A stretch of 64,000 nt of DNA from an uncultured Clostridium sp. (GTDB taxonomy: Bacteria; Bacillota_I; Bacilli_A; RF39; UBA660). Location of the stretch: positions 1 through 64,000 of the forward strand of contig CABUQZ010000005.1 of the NCBI GenBank assembly GCA_902493795.1, given 5' to 3'. Of this stretch, positions 8,077 through 16,831 are shown piece after piece. How positions within the stretch are numbered: the first letter of the stretch is position 1; each line of letters starts with the position of its first letter. Under the pieces are notes generated by a model. It did not search any database. It worked only from the letters and a program-made list of their open reading frames with translations, and was not told the DNA's origin. A program made the translations under genes and the position numbers.

Positions 8077-9327
8077 CTAAATAACTTCTACATTAACTTT
8101 TCCATCTTTAAGTTCTAACTCAAGATTATCTTTTTTCTTAATATCTTTAACACTAGAAATAACTTTATCATCTTTTCTTACTACAGAATAACCTCTTTTA
8201 ATAGTAAGCAATGGATTTAATACTTCAAGCTTACTTATTATCTTAAAGAAATCATTCTTATCTTTAGTAATTTTATTATTAATTTCGTTATTAAGCTTCG
8301 TACATGTTAGTTCTAGTTTATTTTTATTATTAGCAATAATATTTTTAAAATCATTAACTAGTCTTTCGAATAAATTATCAAATTTTTGTTCTTTTATTTC
8401 ATATATTGTTATTGGATTTTTTAATACGTAGCTATTCTTTAATTTATTTACTCTTTCTTTTCTAATATTTACTATATTAGTAATTCCATTAACTGTTCTT
8501 ATTTCCAACTGATTTAAAAGTTTTACTATATCAGTAATATTTGGAACAGCCATTTCAGCAGCTCCTGTTGGAGTTGGAGCTCGTAAATCAGCTACAAAAT
8601 CAGATATTGTAAAATCTATTTCATGTCCAACAGCAGATATAACAGGAATATCTAAGTCATATATTGCACGTGCTACTATTTCTTCATTAAAACACCATAA
8701 ATCTTCAATAGATCCTCCACCACGTCCAACAATTAAAACATCTAAATCATAGTTTTTTGCAAGTTCTATGTTTTTAACTATATCAGGTGCTGCTTCTTTT
8801 CCTTGTACTAACGAAGGAAATAATATAGTCTCACAAAGTGGCCATCTTCTTTTTAAAGTAGATAAAATGTCTTTAATAGCAGCTCCTGTTGGTGCAGTAA
8901 TAATTCCAATACGATTAGGTATCTTTGGAATAGGCTTTTTATGTGCTTCATCAAACAAACCTTCTGCTTGTAGTTTCTTTTTTAACTGTTCAAATGCAAT
9001 ATAAAGATTTCCTAATCCATCTTCTAAAATAGAATCAACATATATTTGATATCCTCCAGTTGCTTCATAAACCGATACTTTTCCAGTTACTAAAACTTTC
9101 ATTCCATCTTGAATATCAAACTTAACATCTTTTGCATAAGTACTAAACATCACTGCATTTATTCTTGAGTTTTCATCTTTAATTGTGAAATAAAAATGTC
9201 CCCTAGAATGAGCTTTAAAATTAGATATCTCACCTTTTAAATATATCTTATTAAGATTTTGATCATTATCTATTTTATATTTTATATATCTAGTTAATTG
9301 AGTAACTGTAATATAATTATTGTTCAT
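8077..9327 (-). CDS. xseA: Exodeoxyribonuclease VII large subunit
   Basis: Encodes 416 residues, a normal length. The N-terminal OB-fold (ITVTQLTRYIKYKI, LKGEISNFKAHSRGHFYFTI, residues 5-100) binds single-stranded DNA. The catalytic region follows with GIITAPTGAAIKDIL, a VGRGGGSIEDLWCFNEE glycine-rich motif and SAVGHEIDFTISDFVADLRAPTP. The C-terminal third is a long coiled coil ending in the conserved LKRGYSVVRKDDK-like motif (TIKRGYSVV). It works with XseB on single-stranded DNA in repair. The start overlaps the nusB end by 11 bp, so the three genes are translationally linked. Confidence 0.97.
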   Translation of the reverse strand: MNNNYITVTQLTRYIKYKIDNDQNLNKIYLKGEISNFKAHSRGHFYFTIKDENSRINAVMFSTYAKDVKFDIQDGMKVLVTGKVSVYEATGGYQIYVDSILEDGLGNLYIAFEQLKKKLQAEGLFDEAHKKPIPKIPNRIGIITAPTGAAIKDILSTLKRRWPLCETILFPSLVQGKEAAPDIVKNIELAKNYDLDVLIVGRGGGSIEDLWCFNEEIVARAIYDLDIPVISAVGHEIDFTISDFVADLRAPTPTGAAEMAVPNITDIVKLLNQLEIRTVNGITNIVNIRKERVNKLKNSYVLKNPITIYEIKEQKFDNLFERLVNDFKNIIANNKNKLELTCTKLNNEINNKITKDKNDFFKIISKLEVLNPLLTIKRGYSVVRKDDKVISSVKDIKKKDNLELELKDGKVNVEVI

Positions 9328-9727
9328 CTATTTCCTCACTATGATAGACTTTATCTAAAACAGCATTAAGCATCTTAGTTACTTTTTCATCACTATACTT
9401 CTTAGAAAGTTCAATAGCTTCGTTAATTGCTACAACACTAGGAGTTTTAGTATACATTAGTTCATAAATACCAATAGATAAAATAGCTTTATCTACTTTA
9501 CTTAATCTATTAATATTCCAATCAACTAAATACTTATTGGCAGTTTTATTGATTTTAGTTTGATTTTCTATTACGTTAAATACAAGTTCATTAACAAACT
9601 CATTTTCAACTTCTAATTGTTCTTTTATTAATTCTTTTACATCATATTCTTGTTTGCCATCTTGAAAGATATAAACTTGATATAACACTTTCATAGCAAT
9701 TTCTCTTAATTCGCTTCTGTTTTTCAT
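9317..9727 (-). CDS. nusB: Transcription antitermination factor NusB
   Basis: Encodes 136 residues with the all-helical NusB pattern: R-x-x-A-M-x-x-LYQ near the start (LREIAMKVLYQVYIF) and WNINRLSKVDKAILSIGIYEL with TPSVVAINEAIELSKKYS in the C-terminal half. NusB binds NusE and boxA RNA in rRNA antitermination. An AGGTGATTTA precedes the ATG. The nusB-xseA-xseB order is usual for Bacilli. Confidence 0.95.
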   Translation of the reverse strand: MKNRSELREIAMKVLYQVYIFQDGKQEYDVKELIKEQLEVENEFVNELVFNVIENQTKINKTANKYLVDWNINRLSKVDKAILSIGIYELMYTKTPSVVAINEAIELSKKYSDEKVTKMLNAVLDKVYHSEEIDEQ

Positions 9728-9777
9728 TTAAATCACCTACTAGAATTTTAACATATTTCTAAAATAAATTAAACTTA

Positions 9778-11349
9778 TTATTTATAAATATCGTATATTA
9801 ATATTTCTCCATCTCTTTTTAAATTAGATTTTACATAATTTATAACTTTTTTTGGTATTTGTCCAGTAGTAAAAAGATCATCCTTTAACACAAGATAAAT
9901 TGTATTTTTAGAATTTTTTATTTCGTTGATTAGACGCTCTTCACCATTTTTACCAAAGTTTCCCCTCATAAATAAATCATAGTCTTTATAATATATATCT
10001 TGAGGAAGATGGTACAATACTGCATCTTGAAATAAAATAATTACTTTAATCCCTTTTTCTTTCATTTCTTTTTCAAAAGAAATAACATTATCTATTATAT
10101 ATAATGAATTATTAGAAATAACAACATAAGAAATATTACCATAATTATTATCAAGAACCACTGAATCTTTATTCTTTTCTAAAAGACAGTTAAAATAAAA
10201 TACAAATGGATTAAAATAAAGTATTATCAAAAGACATATAACCCATATCAAAAAAATTCTTTTAATTATCTTAAGCTTAATTTTTCTATTGAAAAGAACT
10301 AATTTATCATACAAAGAATTAAATATCAAAATGGATATTGGAATAATTGATGGAAGTAAATGTGTTAAATCACTTATTGGATAAAAACAGGCGAAAGCTG
10401 GTAAAGAATAAAAAAGGACCAAAATATAAGTATAAGGATATAATTTATTTTTACTTTTTAATTGCTTATAGAATTTATAACATATATAAATAGCAGCAAA
10501 AGGAAATAAATAAGCTCTCCAATAAAGAATATATGCGTAGATTCCTCTATGCCTATTTATGGTAAATAATTCATCTAAAAAATGGAAATAACTAACATAA
10601 TTACCTTTAAAATCCTTAAGTCCTAAAACACAATAATCAATAAAAGAAGATAAACTATTAGTAAGAATTAAATACATTAAAAAGATAAGTATAGGAACAA
10701 AAACTCCCAATAATCTAAATAATATTTTCTTCATCTTACTATCTTTATCAAATAATAAAACTTTTAAAACAACAAAAAAGATAACTATAAGTCCTATAGA
10801 CTGTTTAGAAAGAATTGATAAAGCTGAACATATTCCAATAAGAAAATGAAACCAATAGTTATCTTTCTTCTTTCTATAAAGAACAATCTCTAAATAGATA
10901 ATAAATAGCAAAAAGAATATAGCAAAATAATTATATTCAAAATAAAAATTATAAATTAAAGTATGCATAAGCAAAAAAGATAAAAGAAAAATCTTAAATT
11001 TATCTAATTCTTTCCTACTTTCTATTAGAATTGATGAAATCTTAGAAAATAAAAACACTAAGCTTATTTTAAGAAAAGCCATAAATATTACATAAACTAC
11101 TATTGAAGAGCCAAATACTTTTAACACTCCTCCAGTTAAAAAACACAAAAGAGGCGTTAAAACCATATTAAATCCAGTATAAGGAAGTACTCCTTTAGAT
11201 ATTTGTAATCCAAAATTATAATTCCAAAAGAAATCAAGTTTATTTCCATAAAAAGATAATTGTATAAATATATCAAATAAAAAAGAAAGAAAAAATATTA
11301 AAAAATAGAATAAAATTCTATTTTTTTCCTTAGTAAAAAGTTTATTCAT
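9778..11349 (-). CDS. Polytopic membrane protein, probable GT-C-fold glycosyltransferase
   Basis: Encodes 523 residues with about ten or eleven predicted membrane helices in the first 390 residues and a soluble C-terminal region of about 130 residues. The first extracytoplasmic loop holds FFWNYNFGLQISKGVLPYTG, similar to the acidic catalytic loop and Y-x-x-(Y/F)-P pattern of lipid-sugar-dependent GT-C enzymes (ArnT/PMT-like), and a second loop carries a YPISDLTHLLPS segment. This suggests transfer of sugars from a polyprenyl carrier to a surface polymer, but the substrate cannot be read. Its ATG overlaps the ldh stop by 8 bp, an odd coupling to central metabolism. An unrelated membrane protein remains possible. 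Confidence 0.6.
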   Translation of the reverse strand: MNKLFTKEKNRILFYFLIFFLSFLFDIFIQLSFYGNKLDFFWNYNFGLQISKGVLPYTGFNMVLTPLLCFLTGGVLKVFGSSIVVYVIFMAFLKISLVFLFSKISSILIESRKELDKFKIFLLSFLLMHTLIYNFYFEYNYFAIFFLLFIIYLEIVLYRKKKDNYWFHFLIGICSALSILSKQSIGLIVIFFVVLKVLLFDKDSKMKKILFRLLGVFVPILIFLMYLILTNSLSSFIDYCVLGLKDFKGNYVSYFHFLDELFTINRHRGIYAYILYWRAYLFPFAAIYICYKFYKQLKSKNKLYPYTYILVLFYSLPAFACFYPISDLTHLLPSIIPISILIFNSLYDKLVLFNRKIKLKIIKRIFLIWVICLLIILYFNPFVFYFNCLLEKNKDSVVLDNNYGNISYVVISNNSLYIIDNVISFEKEMKEKGIKVIILFQDAVLYHLPQDIYYKDYDLFMRGNFGKNGEERLINEIKNSKNTIYLVLKDDLFTTGQIPKKVINYVKSNLKRDGEILIYDIYK

Positions 11350-12265
11350 CTAATTCTTTAATTGCTTCCTTTAGAATATTAATTGAATTAGTTAATTTAG
11401 CTGTTTCTTCTTCATTTAATTTAAAATCTATCTTTCTATCTGCACCAACACTATTGATAACGCTAGGAAGTCCAACATACACATCATTTGTATCATCATA
11501 AGTAGATACAACCATAACACTATTTTCATCTCCTAAAATAGCATTAGTAATCTTAACAAGGCACATACCTATTCCATAATATGTAGCTCCTTTAGCGTTT
11601 ATTATCTTATAAGCAGCTGTTTTTACTTCTTCTTCAAACTCTTTCATTTCTTCATGTGAAATAAAAGATGAAATATCTTGAAGAGCAATATTAACATCAC
11701 TCCAAGGAATAAATTCAGAATCTCCATGTTCACCAATTACATAAGCATGAACATTAGAAGGAGATACTTTTACTCTATCAGATATTAAAAATCTCAAACG
11801 AGCTGTATCAAGAGATGTTCCACTACCAATTACTTTATATCTAGGTAAATTAGAATATTTTTGAGTTAGATATGTCATTATATCAACTGGATTAGTAGCT
11901 ATCAAAAATATTCCATCAAATCCATTTTTCATAACTTCAGTAATAATTCCTTTAAAAATAGAAGCATTTCTTTTTAATAAATCGATTCTAGTTTCTCCAG
12001 GTTTTTGATTAACTCCTGCAGCAATAACTATTAAATCGGCATCTTTACAATCTGAATAATCACCAACTTTAATCTTCATTTTAGATGGAGAAAATGCAAG
12101 GCAATGGTTTAAATCCATAACCTCTCCTTCTACTCTTTCTTTATTAAGATCGATTAACGCAAGAGAATTAACATGAGTTCTTTGGTTTAATAAAGCATAA
12201 GCATAGCTCATACCAACATTACCACAACCAATTATAACAACTTTTTTATTATTCTTATTATTCAT
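11342..12265 (-). CDS. ldh: L-lactate dehydrogenase
   Basis: Encodes 307 residues. It has the NAD-binding glycine motif (IGCGNVGMSYAYALLNQ, residues 12-28), the ATNPVDIMTYLTQK motif, the substrate-binding arginine region IGSGTSLDTARLRF and the catalytic histidine in VIGEHGDSEFIPWS. These fit L-lactate dehydrogenase rather than malate dehydrogenase, although the two families are close. It reduces pyruvate to lactate and regenerates NAD+ in fermentation. The terminator of obgE lies upstream, so ldh starts its own transcription unit, continuing into the membrane glycosyltransferase-like gene and possibly nusB. Confidence 0.93.
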   Translation of the reverse strand: MNNKNNKKVVIIGCGNVGMSYAYALLNQRTHVNSLALIDLNKERVEGEVMDLNHCLAFSPSKMKIKVGDYSDCKDADLIVIAAGVNQKPGETRIDLLKRNASIFKGIITEVMKNGFDGIFLIATNPVDIMTYLTQKYSNLPRYKVIGSGTSLDTARLRFLISDRVKVSPSNVHAYVIGEHGDSEFIPWSDVNIALQDISSFISHEEMKEFEEEVKTAAYKIINAKGATYYGIGMCLVKITNAILGDENSVMVVSTYDDTNDVYVGLPSVINSVGADRKIDFKLNEEETAKLTNSINILKEAIKELDE

Positions 12266-12314
12266 ATTATCACCATAATAAGTATAACATGACTAAATAT
12301 AAACATAAATATAA

Positions 12315-12348
12315 AATTTAAAAAAATAGAAACCTAAGTTTCTATTTA
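12315..12348 (-). terminator. Terminator of the HAD-obgE transcript
   Basis: Minus-strand stem AAATAGAAAC/GTTTCTATTT (12324-12347, four-base loop) followed by a T-rich run. The hairpin includes the obgE stop codon at 12342-12344. Confidence 0.8.
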
Positions 12349-13616
12349 AATTCGAATTCATAATCTAGAATTCTTACTGTATCTCCTTCTTTAACTCCAA
12401 GTTCTACAAGCTTATCGTCAATTCCCATCTTACGAAGTTTATTAGCAAATCTGGAAACTGCTTCATCAGTATTAAATCTAGACATTTGCAATAATTTTTC
12501 TATTTCTTTTCCTTTAATTAACCAGCATCCATCAACATCTCTTGTAATTGTATATGGCTCTTCTTTCTTAAATTTATAAAGAACATAAGATTCATATTGC
12601 TCTTCTTCTACTAAATCTTTAACTTCAATCTTATCAAGCACGTCAGCAATATGATTAATAACTTTATCAAGGCCTTCACCATTAATGGCGCTTATTTCGA
12701 ATATTTCTTTATCTTTAACATGCTTTTTAAATTCTACAAGGTTATTTTTTGCCTCTGGAACATCCATTTTATTAGCAATAATGATTTCGGGTTTCTTAAT
12801 TAGAGATTCATCAAAGTTTTTAAGCTCATTTCTAATTATTTCATAGTCATCAATTGGATTTCTTCCTTCAGTACCACCCATATCGATAACATGAGCAATA
12901 ACTCTTGTTCTTTCAATATGTTTTAAAAACTTGTCTCCAAGTCCTTCTCCTAAACTAGCACCTTCAATAAGCCCAGGTAAATCAGCAACGACAAAACTTC
13001 TATCATTTGATGCCCTAACTACTCCTAAATTTGGAGATAATGTAGTAAAGTGATATGCAGCAATTTTAGGTTTTGATGCAGAAATTTTTGAAATAATTGT
13101 ACTTTTTCCGACACTAGGAAGACCAACAAGACCAACATCAGCTAAAAGCTTTAGTTCAACTTTTAAAATTCTTTTCTCACCAGGTTCACCGTTTTCTGCA
13201 AAATTAGGAGCAGGATTACTTTGAGTTTTAAAAGCAGTATTTCCACGTCCACCACGACCACCAGAGGCAACGACAACTCTATCACCCTTATGTTTTAAAT
13301 CAGCAAGTACAAGACCAGTTTCATTATCAGTAACAATAGTTCCCTCTGGAACTTTAATAATTACATCATCTGCATTTTTTCCATTTTGATTTTTACCAGA
13401 TCCATTTTCTCCCTTGTTACCTTTTATAGTTTTCATATATCTTAAATCTAGTAATGTATGAAGTCCAGTATCGACAATGAAAATAATATCACTACCTTTA
13501 CCACCATTACCACCAAAAGGTCCCCCCATTGGGATATATTTTTCTCGTCTAAAAGCAAGACATCCGTCTCCACCATTACCAGCTTCAACTTTAATAATTA
13601 CCTCATCTACAAACAT
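12342..13616 (-). CDS. obgE: GTPase ObgE/CgtA, ribosome assembly
   Basis: Encodes 424 residues in three parts. The glycine-rich Obg fold (1-158) starts MFVDEVIIKVEAGNGGDGC and contains GPFGGNGGKGSD. The G domain (159-330) has a P-loop (GLPSVGKSTI), a G3 motif (DLPGLIEGAS) and NKMD. The C-terminal OCT domain of Gram-positive Obg follows (350-424). It is an essential GTPase in 50S maturation and stress signalling. The TGATATTAA leader has GGGTGAT as ribosome-binding site. It lies 14 bp after the HAD gene, and L27/L21 are just upstream, the usual rplU-prp-rpmA-obgE order with one HAD gene inserted. Confidence 0.97.
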   Translation of the reverse strand: MFVDEVIIKVEAGNGGDGCLAFRREKYIPMGGPFGGNGGKGSDIIFIVDTGLHTLLDLRYMKTIKGNKGENGSGKNQNGKNADDVIIKVPEGTIVTDNETGLVLADLKHKGDRVVVASGGRGGRGNTAFKTQSNPAPNFAENGEPGEKRILKVELKLLADVGLVGLPSVGKSTIISKISASKPKIAAYHFTTLSPNLGVVRASNDRSFVVADLPGLIEGASLGEGLGDKFLKHIERTRVIAHVIDMGGTEGRNPIDDYEIIRNELKNFDESLIKKPEIIIANKMDVPEAKNNLVEFKKHVKDKEIFEISAINGEGLDKVINHIADVLDKIEVKDLVEEEQYESYVLYKFKKEEPYTITRDVDGCWLIKGKEIEKLLQMSRFNTDEAVSRFANKLRKMGIDDKLVELGVKEGDTVRILDYEFEFK

Positions 13617-13630
13617 TTAATATCACCCTT

Positions 13631-14377
13631 CTATTCTTTTAATTTTCTTTTTAGAATTTTTCCTTTATTAATATCACTAACAAGTTCATGAACAGCATTA
13701 TATCTTTTTAAAGCAACACTAACAAGTCCTAAATTATCTCCTACCATATAACCATTATAATCTCTAATCATTTCAAAGTCATTATCATTATCACCAATAG
13801 TATATATATTTTCCTTAGAAACCCCAATTTTATCAGCAAGAGATTGAACAATAACTCCTTTATTAGCTCCTTTTGCTCTAACTATATAATAAGAAACATT
13901 ACCATATCCGTATGTAATAAAATCATATTCCTTATGATTTTCTTTTAATGATTCAAAATCATCAAGAAAAGAAGGTGTTATGTTTTTATTATTGATAACA
14001 AAAGCAACACTAGCAAGTAATAGATTATCATCGTAAGTTTTACCATTAGTCTTAGGATATGTATATTGTACTTTATCAAATATATTATGTTTTAATAAAA
14101 CATCAAGCTCTTTAACTATATCATGAGGCATAGTAAATGAATCAATCATATCTCTTTTATTATCAAACAAGAAGCTTCCATCACTTGTTGCAAGATAAGT
14201 ATATGGAATATTATACTTTTTCACTTGATTCATTAAAGAGTCATAAGCTCTTCCACTTGATAATAAAAAATAATTTCCACGAGACATAAAATCAAATATT
14301 TTTTCACAATTTAATTCAATATCCTTTACACTTGTTGAAAATGTACCATCAAAATCACTTACAATTAAATTTCTCAT
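13631..14377 (-). CDS. HAD-superfamily (Cof-type) phosphatase
   Basis: Encodes 248 residues. Motif I is IVSDFDGTF (nucleophile and acid aspartates), motif II is the serine in FLLSSGRAYDS, and motif IV is TIGDNDNDFEMI, followed by the Cof-like GYMVGDNLGLV. The cap domain lies between about residues 80 and 185, as in class IIB phosphatases of sugar phosphates or nucleotides; the substrate is not readable. The ribosome-binding site is an unusual G-run (GGGGGG). Motif I reads DFDGT rather than DLDGT. It sits between rpmA and obgE and is preceded by its own extended -10 promoter. Confidence 0.9.
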   Translation of the reverse strand: MRNLIVSDFDGTFSTSVKDIELNCEKIFDFMSRGNYFLLSSGRAYDSLMNQVKKYNIPYTYLATSDGSFLFDNKRDMIDSFTMPHDIVKELDVLLKHNIFDKVQYTYPKTNGKTYDDNLLLASVAFVINNKNITPSFLDDFESLKENHKEYDFITYGYGNVSYYIVRAKGANKGVIVQSLADKIGVSKENIYTIGDNDNDFEMIRDYNGYMVGDNLGLVSVALKRYNAVHELVSDINKGKILKRKLKE

Positions 14378-14407
14378 ATATAATTACCCCCCAAAAATAC
14401 AATGCAT

Positions 14408-14416
14408 ATTATAACA
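14408..14416 (-). promoter_or_regulatory. Extended -10 promoter for the HAD-obgE unit
   Basis: Minus strand reads TGT-TATAAT (14416-14408), an extended -10 element about 30 bp before the HAD start and just after the rpmA terminator. No good -35 box is seen, as is common with extended -10 promoters. Confidence 0.6.
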
Positions 14417-14425
14417 CAATTTATG

Positions 14426-14455
14426 CAAAAATAAAAGAGCACATTGTGCTCAAAT
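14426..14455 (-). terminator. Terminator of the rplU-prp-rpmA operon
   Basis: Minus-strand hairpin GAGCAC/GTGCTC with a three-base loop (14437-14451) followed by TTTTATTTTT. It lies about 10 bp after the rpmA stop. Confidence 0.85.
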
Positions 14456-14461
14456 TTATAA

Positions 14462-14752
14462 TTATTTTGTAGTTGTATAGCAACTAACTTGTTTACTATC
14501 TCTTCCTAAACGTTCAAATTTAACTACACCATCAACTGTAGTATAAAGAGTATCATCATTTCCTCTTTTTACATTAACACCAGGATGAATTTTAGTTCCT
14601 CTTTGACGATATAAAATAGATCCAGCAGTAACATTTTGTCCATCACAAACTTTAGCTCCTAATCTACGTCCAGCTGAGTCACGTCCATTAGATGTAGAAC
14701 CTTGTCCTTTATGGTGTGCAAATAACTGTAAATTTAGTTTTAACATATTCAT
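14462..14752 (-). CDS. rpmA: 50S ribosomal protein L27 with Prp-cleavable N-terminus
   Basis: Encodes 96 residues. After the prefix [12 protein letters not shown] comes the mature L27 start [20 protein letters not shown], then [18 protein letters not shown], both highly conserved. The LNLQLFA prefix is the known Firmicute extension removed by the cysteine protease Prp, without which L27 cannot reach the peptidyl-transferase centre. The prp gene is directly upstream, as expected. GAAAGGAG lies 10 bp before the ATG. L27 contacts tRNA at the P site. Confidence 0.97.
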   Translation of the reverse strand: MNMLKLNLQLFAHHKGQGSTSNGRDSAGRRLGAKVCDGQNVTAGSILYRQRGTKIHPGVNVKRGNDDTLYTTVDGVVKFERLGRDSKQVSCYTTTK

Positions 14753-14756
14753 AAAA

Positions 14757-15059
14757 TTAGTTCTCCTTTCTTATCTTAATATTTTTAGGATAATCTTCTT
14801 CAATATCTTTTAACATATTTATCATATTTAAAAGTAATTTATCTGTAATAAGAGAATGCTTAATAACTACTATATAAAAATTATCAGGCAAACTTTCATA
14901 TTTAATACTATTCTCATCAAAAGAAAGTATTGCATTAATTGTAGTAATAACAACACTTGATACTCCGGCACAGACGATATCTTTACCAGAAGAATCATAC
15001 ATAGCATGTCCTAAGAATTCTATTTTATCGTTATTACCAATCAAATTAACTTTAATCAT
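14757..15059 (-). CDS. prp: Ribosomal-processing cysteine protease Prp
   Basis: Encodes 100 residues from ATG 15059 ([11 protein letters not shown]), which has GAAGGAT just upstream and lies 1 bp after the rplU stop; a possible earlier start would overlap rplU. The catalytic His is in [11 protein letters not shown] and the catalytic Cys in [11 protein letters not shown], both typical of Prp/YsxB. The enzyme trims the N-terminus of L27, whose gene follows by 4 bp and carries the matching cleavage motif. Confidence 0.93.
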   Translation of the reverse strand: MIKVNLIGNNDKIEFLGHAMYDSSGKDIVCAGVSSVVITTINAILSFDENSIKYESLPDNFYIVVIKHSLITDKLLLNMINMLKDIEEDYPKNIKIRKEN

Positions 15060-15060
15060 A

Positions 15061-15363
15061 TTATCCTTCAATTTTAGTAATAGTTACTTTTGTATAAGGT
15101 TGTCTATGACCATGAGTTCTTCTATTAGAACGATCTTTTTGTTTATACTTGAAAACTAAAACTTTCTTTTGTTTTCCTTGTTTTTCAACTTTTCCTTCTA
15201 CAACAGCACCTTCTACATAAGGATTACCTACTTTAGAATCTAACATTAATACTTCATTAAATCTTACTGTTTCACCAGGAAGAGCATTAATCTTTTCAAC
15301 GTAGATAACATCTCCTAAAGATGCAAGAACTTGTTTACCACCAATTTTAATAACTGCTTTCAT
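15061..15363 (-). CDS. rplU: 50S ribosomal protein L21
   Basis: Encodes 100 residues from ATG 15363 ([15 protein letters not shown]), chosen because AGGAGG lies 7 bp upstream; an earlier in-frame codon would place the start inside the leader. The conserved C-terminal motif is [20 protein letters not shown], followed by YTKVTI. L21 binds 23S rRNA in early 50S assembly. It is the first gene of rplU-prp-rpmA and is preceded by a structured leader. Confidence 0.97.
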   Translation of the reverse strand: MKAVIKIGGKQVLASLGDVIYVEKINALPGETVRFNEVLMLDSKVGNPYVEGAVVEGKVEKQGKQKKVLVFKYKQKDRSNRRTHGHRQPYTKVTITKIEG

Positions 15364-15460
15364 TAAATTACCTCCTTCTTTCATTGTTCTGGCTCGCTCT
15401 TAAGGTACACAAATGTGTTTCCACCTTTTCAATGCGGTTTGAGCTATAGAGGCTACAAAC
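15364..15460 (-). ncRNA. L21 leader (ribosomal-protein leader RNA)
   Basis: The 5' untranslated region of rplU, about 97 nt, is far more GC-rich and ordered than other gaps in the window. It contains GCCTCTATAGCTC, AGGTGGAAACAC, a TGTGTACCTT complement and AAGAGCGAGCCAG just before the ribosome-binding site. This layout (paired AGGTGG...TACCTT and a conserved GAGCGAGCC near the 3' end) matches what I recall of the L21 leader family of low-GC Gram-positives, thought to mediate feedback by L21. It was recognised by eye, not by a covariance search. Confidence 0.65.
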
Positions 15461-15466
15461 GTATTA

Positions 15467-15495
15467 ATTCTAACATTTTTTTTAGCATAAGTCAA
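15467..15495 (-). promoter_or_regulatory. Sigma-A-type promoter of rplU operon
   Basis: Minus-strand TTGACT (15495-15490), 17-bp spacer, TAGAAT (15472-15467). The predicted start near 15460 puts the whole L21 leader in the transcript. Confidence 0.75.
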
Positions 15496-15527
15496 TTAAT
15501 ATCAAATAAAAATTATAGTATTTATAC

Positions 15528-16016
15528 TTACACTTTTAATTCATCGATTACTAAATGATTGAAATCCAAATTGTTTTTTAGAATATTTTTTAAATATTTT
15601 GGTCTAATATCATATTTCTCTATTTCTTCTAAGTCTATCCATTTAAAATCTAATTTAATAATATTTCCCTTGTCATTTTCCATTAATGTAAAATTATTTA
15701 TATCCAACTCATCATTAGAAGTCAACAAATAATAAAAAGATATCTCATGAATATTCTTATTATATTTATTTTTAAAGAAATTTTCAATTACTCCACAATA
15801 CTTATCTATTTTAAAATCTTTTCTAACTTCTTCACTTAGCTCTCTTAAACACGCTTGTTCGGTTGTTTCTCCTAATTCTACATATCCTCCAGGTAAACAT
15901 AAAAATCCACTATCATCCATATCCACAAATAATACTTTCCTATCTTTAATAACTATTCCAGATACCCTAAACTTAAAATTAAGTTCTTCTCTATTCATTT
16001 TAATGCTTTCTCTCAT
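15528..16016 (-). CDS. Nudix hydrolase
   Basis: Encodes 162 residues. The Nudix box is complete: GGYVELGETTEQACLRELSE followed by EV, with the REx2EE core that binds metal. The preceding FLCLPGG strand is also typical. Members hydrolyse nucleoside diphosphates linked to another group; this one's substrate cannot be told. AGAGGTAACAAT precedes the ATG; a second ATG seven codons on (MNREEL) is possible. It stands alone between the yneF terminator and the rplU promoter. Confidence 0.9.
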   Translation of the reverse strand: MRESIKMNREELNFKFRVSGIVIKDRKVLFVDMDDSGFLCLPGGYVELGETTEQACLRELSEEVRKDFKIDKYCGVIENFFKNKYNKNIHEISFYYLLTSNDELDINNFTLMENDKGNIIKLDFKWIDLEEIEKYDIRPKYLKNILKNNLDFNHLVIDELKV

Positions 16017-16057
16017 ATTGTTACCTCTATTGCTAAATAATACTTATCTAAATTTCT

Positions 16058-16086
16058 AAAAAGAAAAAGAACAGCAAACTGTTCCT
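16058..16086 (-). terminator. Terminator after yneF
   Basis: Minus-strand hairpin GAACAG-TTTG-CTGTTC (16069-16084) followed by TTTTTCTTTTT, immediately after the yneF stop. Confidence 0.85.
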
Positions 16087-16088
16087 AA

Positions 16089-16304
16089 TTACATATATTT
16101 TCCCATTTGTTTCATCATTTGGTTTACTTGCTTTTGAGAAGGAGTTCTTCCCATCTGAGTCATTAAAGCTTTAATCATTTCTTCGTTAATAGGAGGATTA
16201 AGCTTCAAATACTTTTGCATAAAATGCTTTGCAACAAAGAAACCTGCTACTCCACCAGCTAAAAAAACTAACAAATATTTAAGTATATCTAAAAATATAT
16301 CCAT
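16089..16304 (-). CDS. yneF: YneF family (UPF0154) small membrane protein
   Basis: Encodes 71 residues from ATG 16304, chosen for the AGGAGATG ribosome-binding site; the longer frame upstream overlaps sirA. One N-terminal membrane helix ([19 protein letters not shown]) is followed by the family signature [20 protein letters not shown] and [12 protein letters not shown]. Its function is unknown even in Bacillus. In B. subtilis it also lies beside tkt and sirA (yneE), and the same order is seen here. Confidence 0.9.
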   Translation of the reverse strand: MDIFLDILKYLLVFLAGGVAGFFVAKHFMQKYLKLNPPINEEMIKALMTQMGRTPSQKQVNQMMKQMGKYM

Positions 16305-16344
16305 TATATCATCTCCTGTAAATAATATACTAAATAATAAGAAT

Positions 16345-16770
16345 TTATACAAGAGTTTTTATATTTCGCAAATAAAAATAATCTTGATTATTAAAGTCAC
16401 ACACCAAACAATTTTGATAGACTTCATTAATAATTGGAAAAAACTCAGTAAACTTCTTATTAGAATTTATAATAATATAACTTTTCTTAACTTTCATAAT
16501 GCTCACTTCGTCTTTATAAAAATTATTGATTATATGATCATCACTTTTCTTAACATACCTCATTTTATTATGAAGTTTTAAATATATATCAAGATCTAAT
16601 TCATCTTTATCAAAGTAGTCAGCAACTTGCCTAAATATCATATTACAATAGTCTAAACTATCCTTTTTCAAGTAATACAATTGATTTAGAAAATTATATA
16701 ACACACTTGGTGTTTTTTCATATATTTCTAGTACATCTTTTTTAATGTTAAATACATAATATATTCTCAT
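16345..16770 (-). CDS. sirA: SirA-like inhibitor of DnaA (YneE family)
   Basis: Encodes 141 residues from ATG 16770, with TTAGGTG 7 bp upstream; the frame extends to a GTG inside that site. The C-terminus [14 protein letters not shown] strongly resembles the C-terminal AMDFNSKRYGWLNP end of B. subtilis SirA. The N-terminus [13 protein letters not shown] and the [10 protein letters not shown] region are also compatible. The gene lies between tkt and yneF exactly as sirA does in B. subtilis. SirA binds DnaA domain I to block new replication at the onset of sporulation. The assignment rests on end motif plus synteny; overall identity is low. Confidence 0.75.
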   Translation of the reverse strand: MRIYYVFNIKKDVLEIYEKTPSVLYNFLNQLYYLKKDSLDYCNMIFRQVADYFDKDELDLDIYLKLHNKMRYVKKSDDHIINNFYKDEVSIMKVKKSYIIINSNKKFTEFFPIINEVYQNCLVCDFNNQDYFYLRNIKTLV

Positions 16771-16831
16771 AATTATCACCTAATATAAGAATATATTAAT
16801 TGCTATTATAATTATGTCGAAAAAAAAGAAA

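Noticed and set aside
7832..8080. Plus-strand 82-codon ORF
   Set aside because: Exactly antisense to xseB; Ser/Leu-rich shadow.
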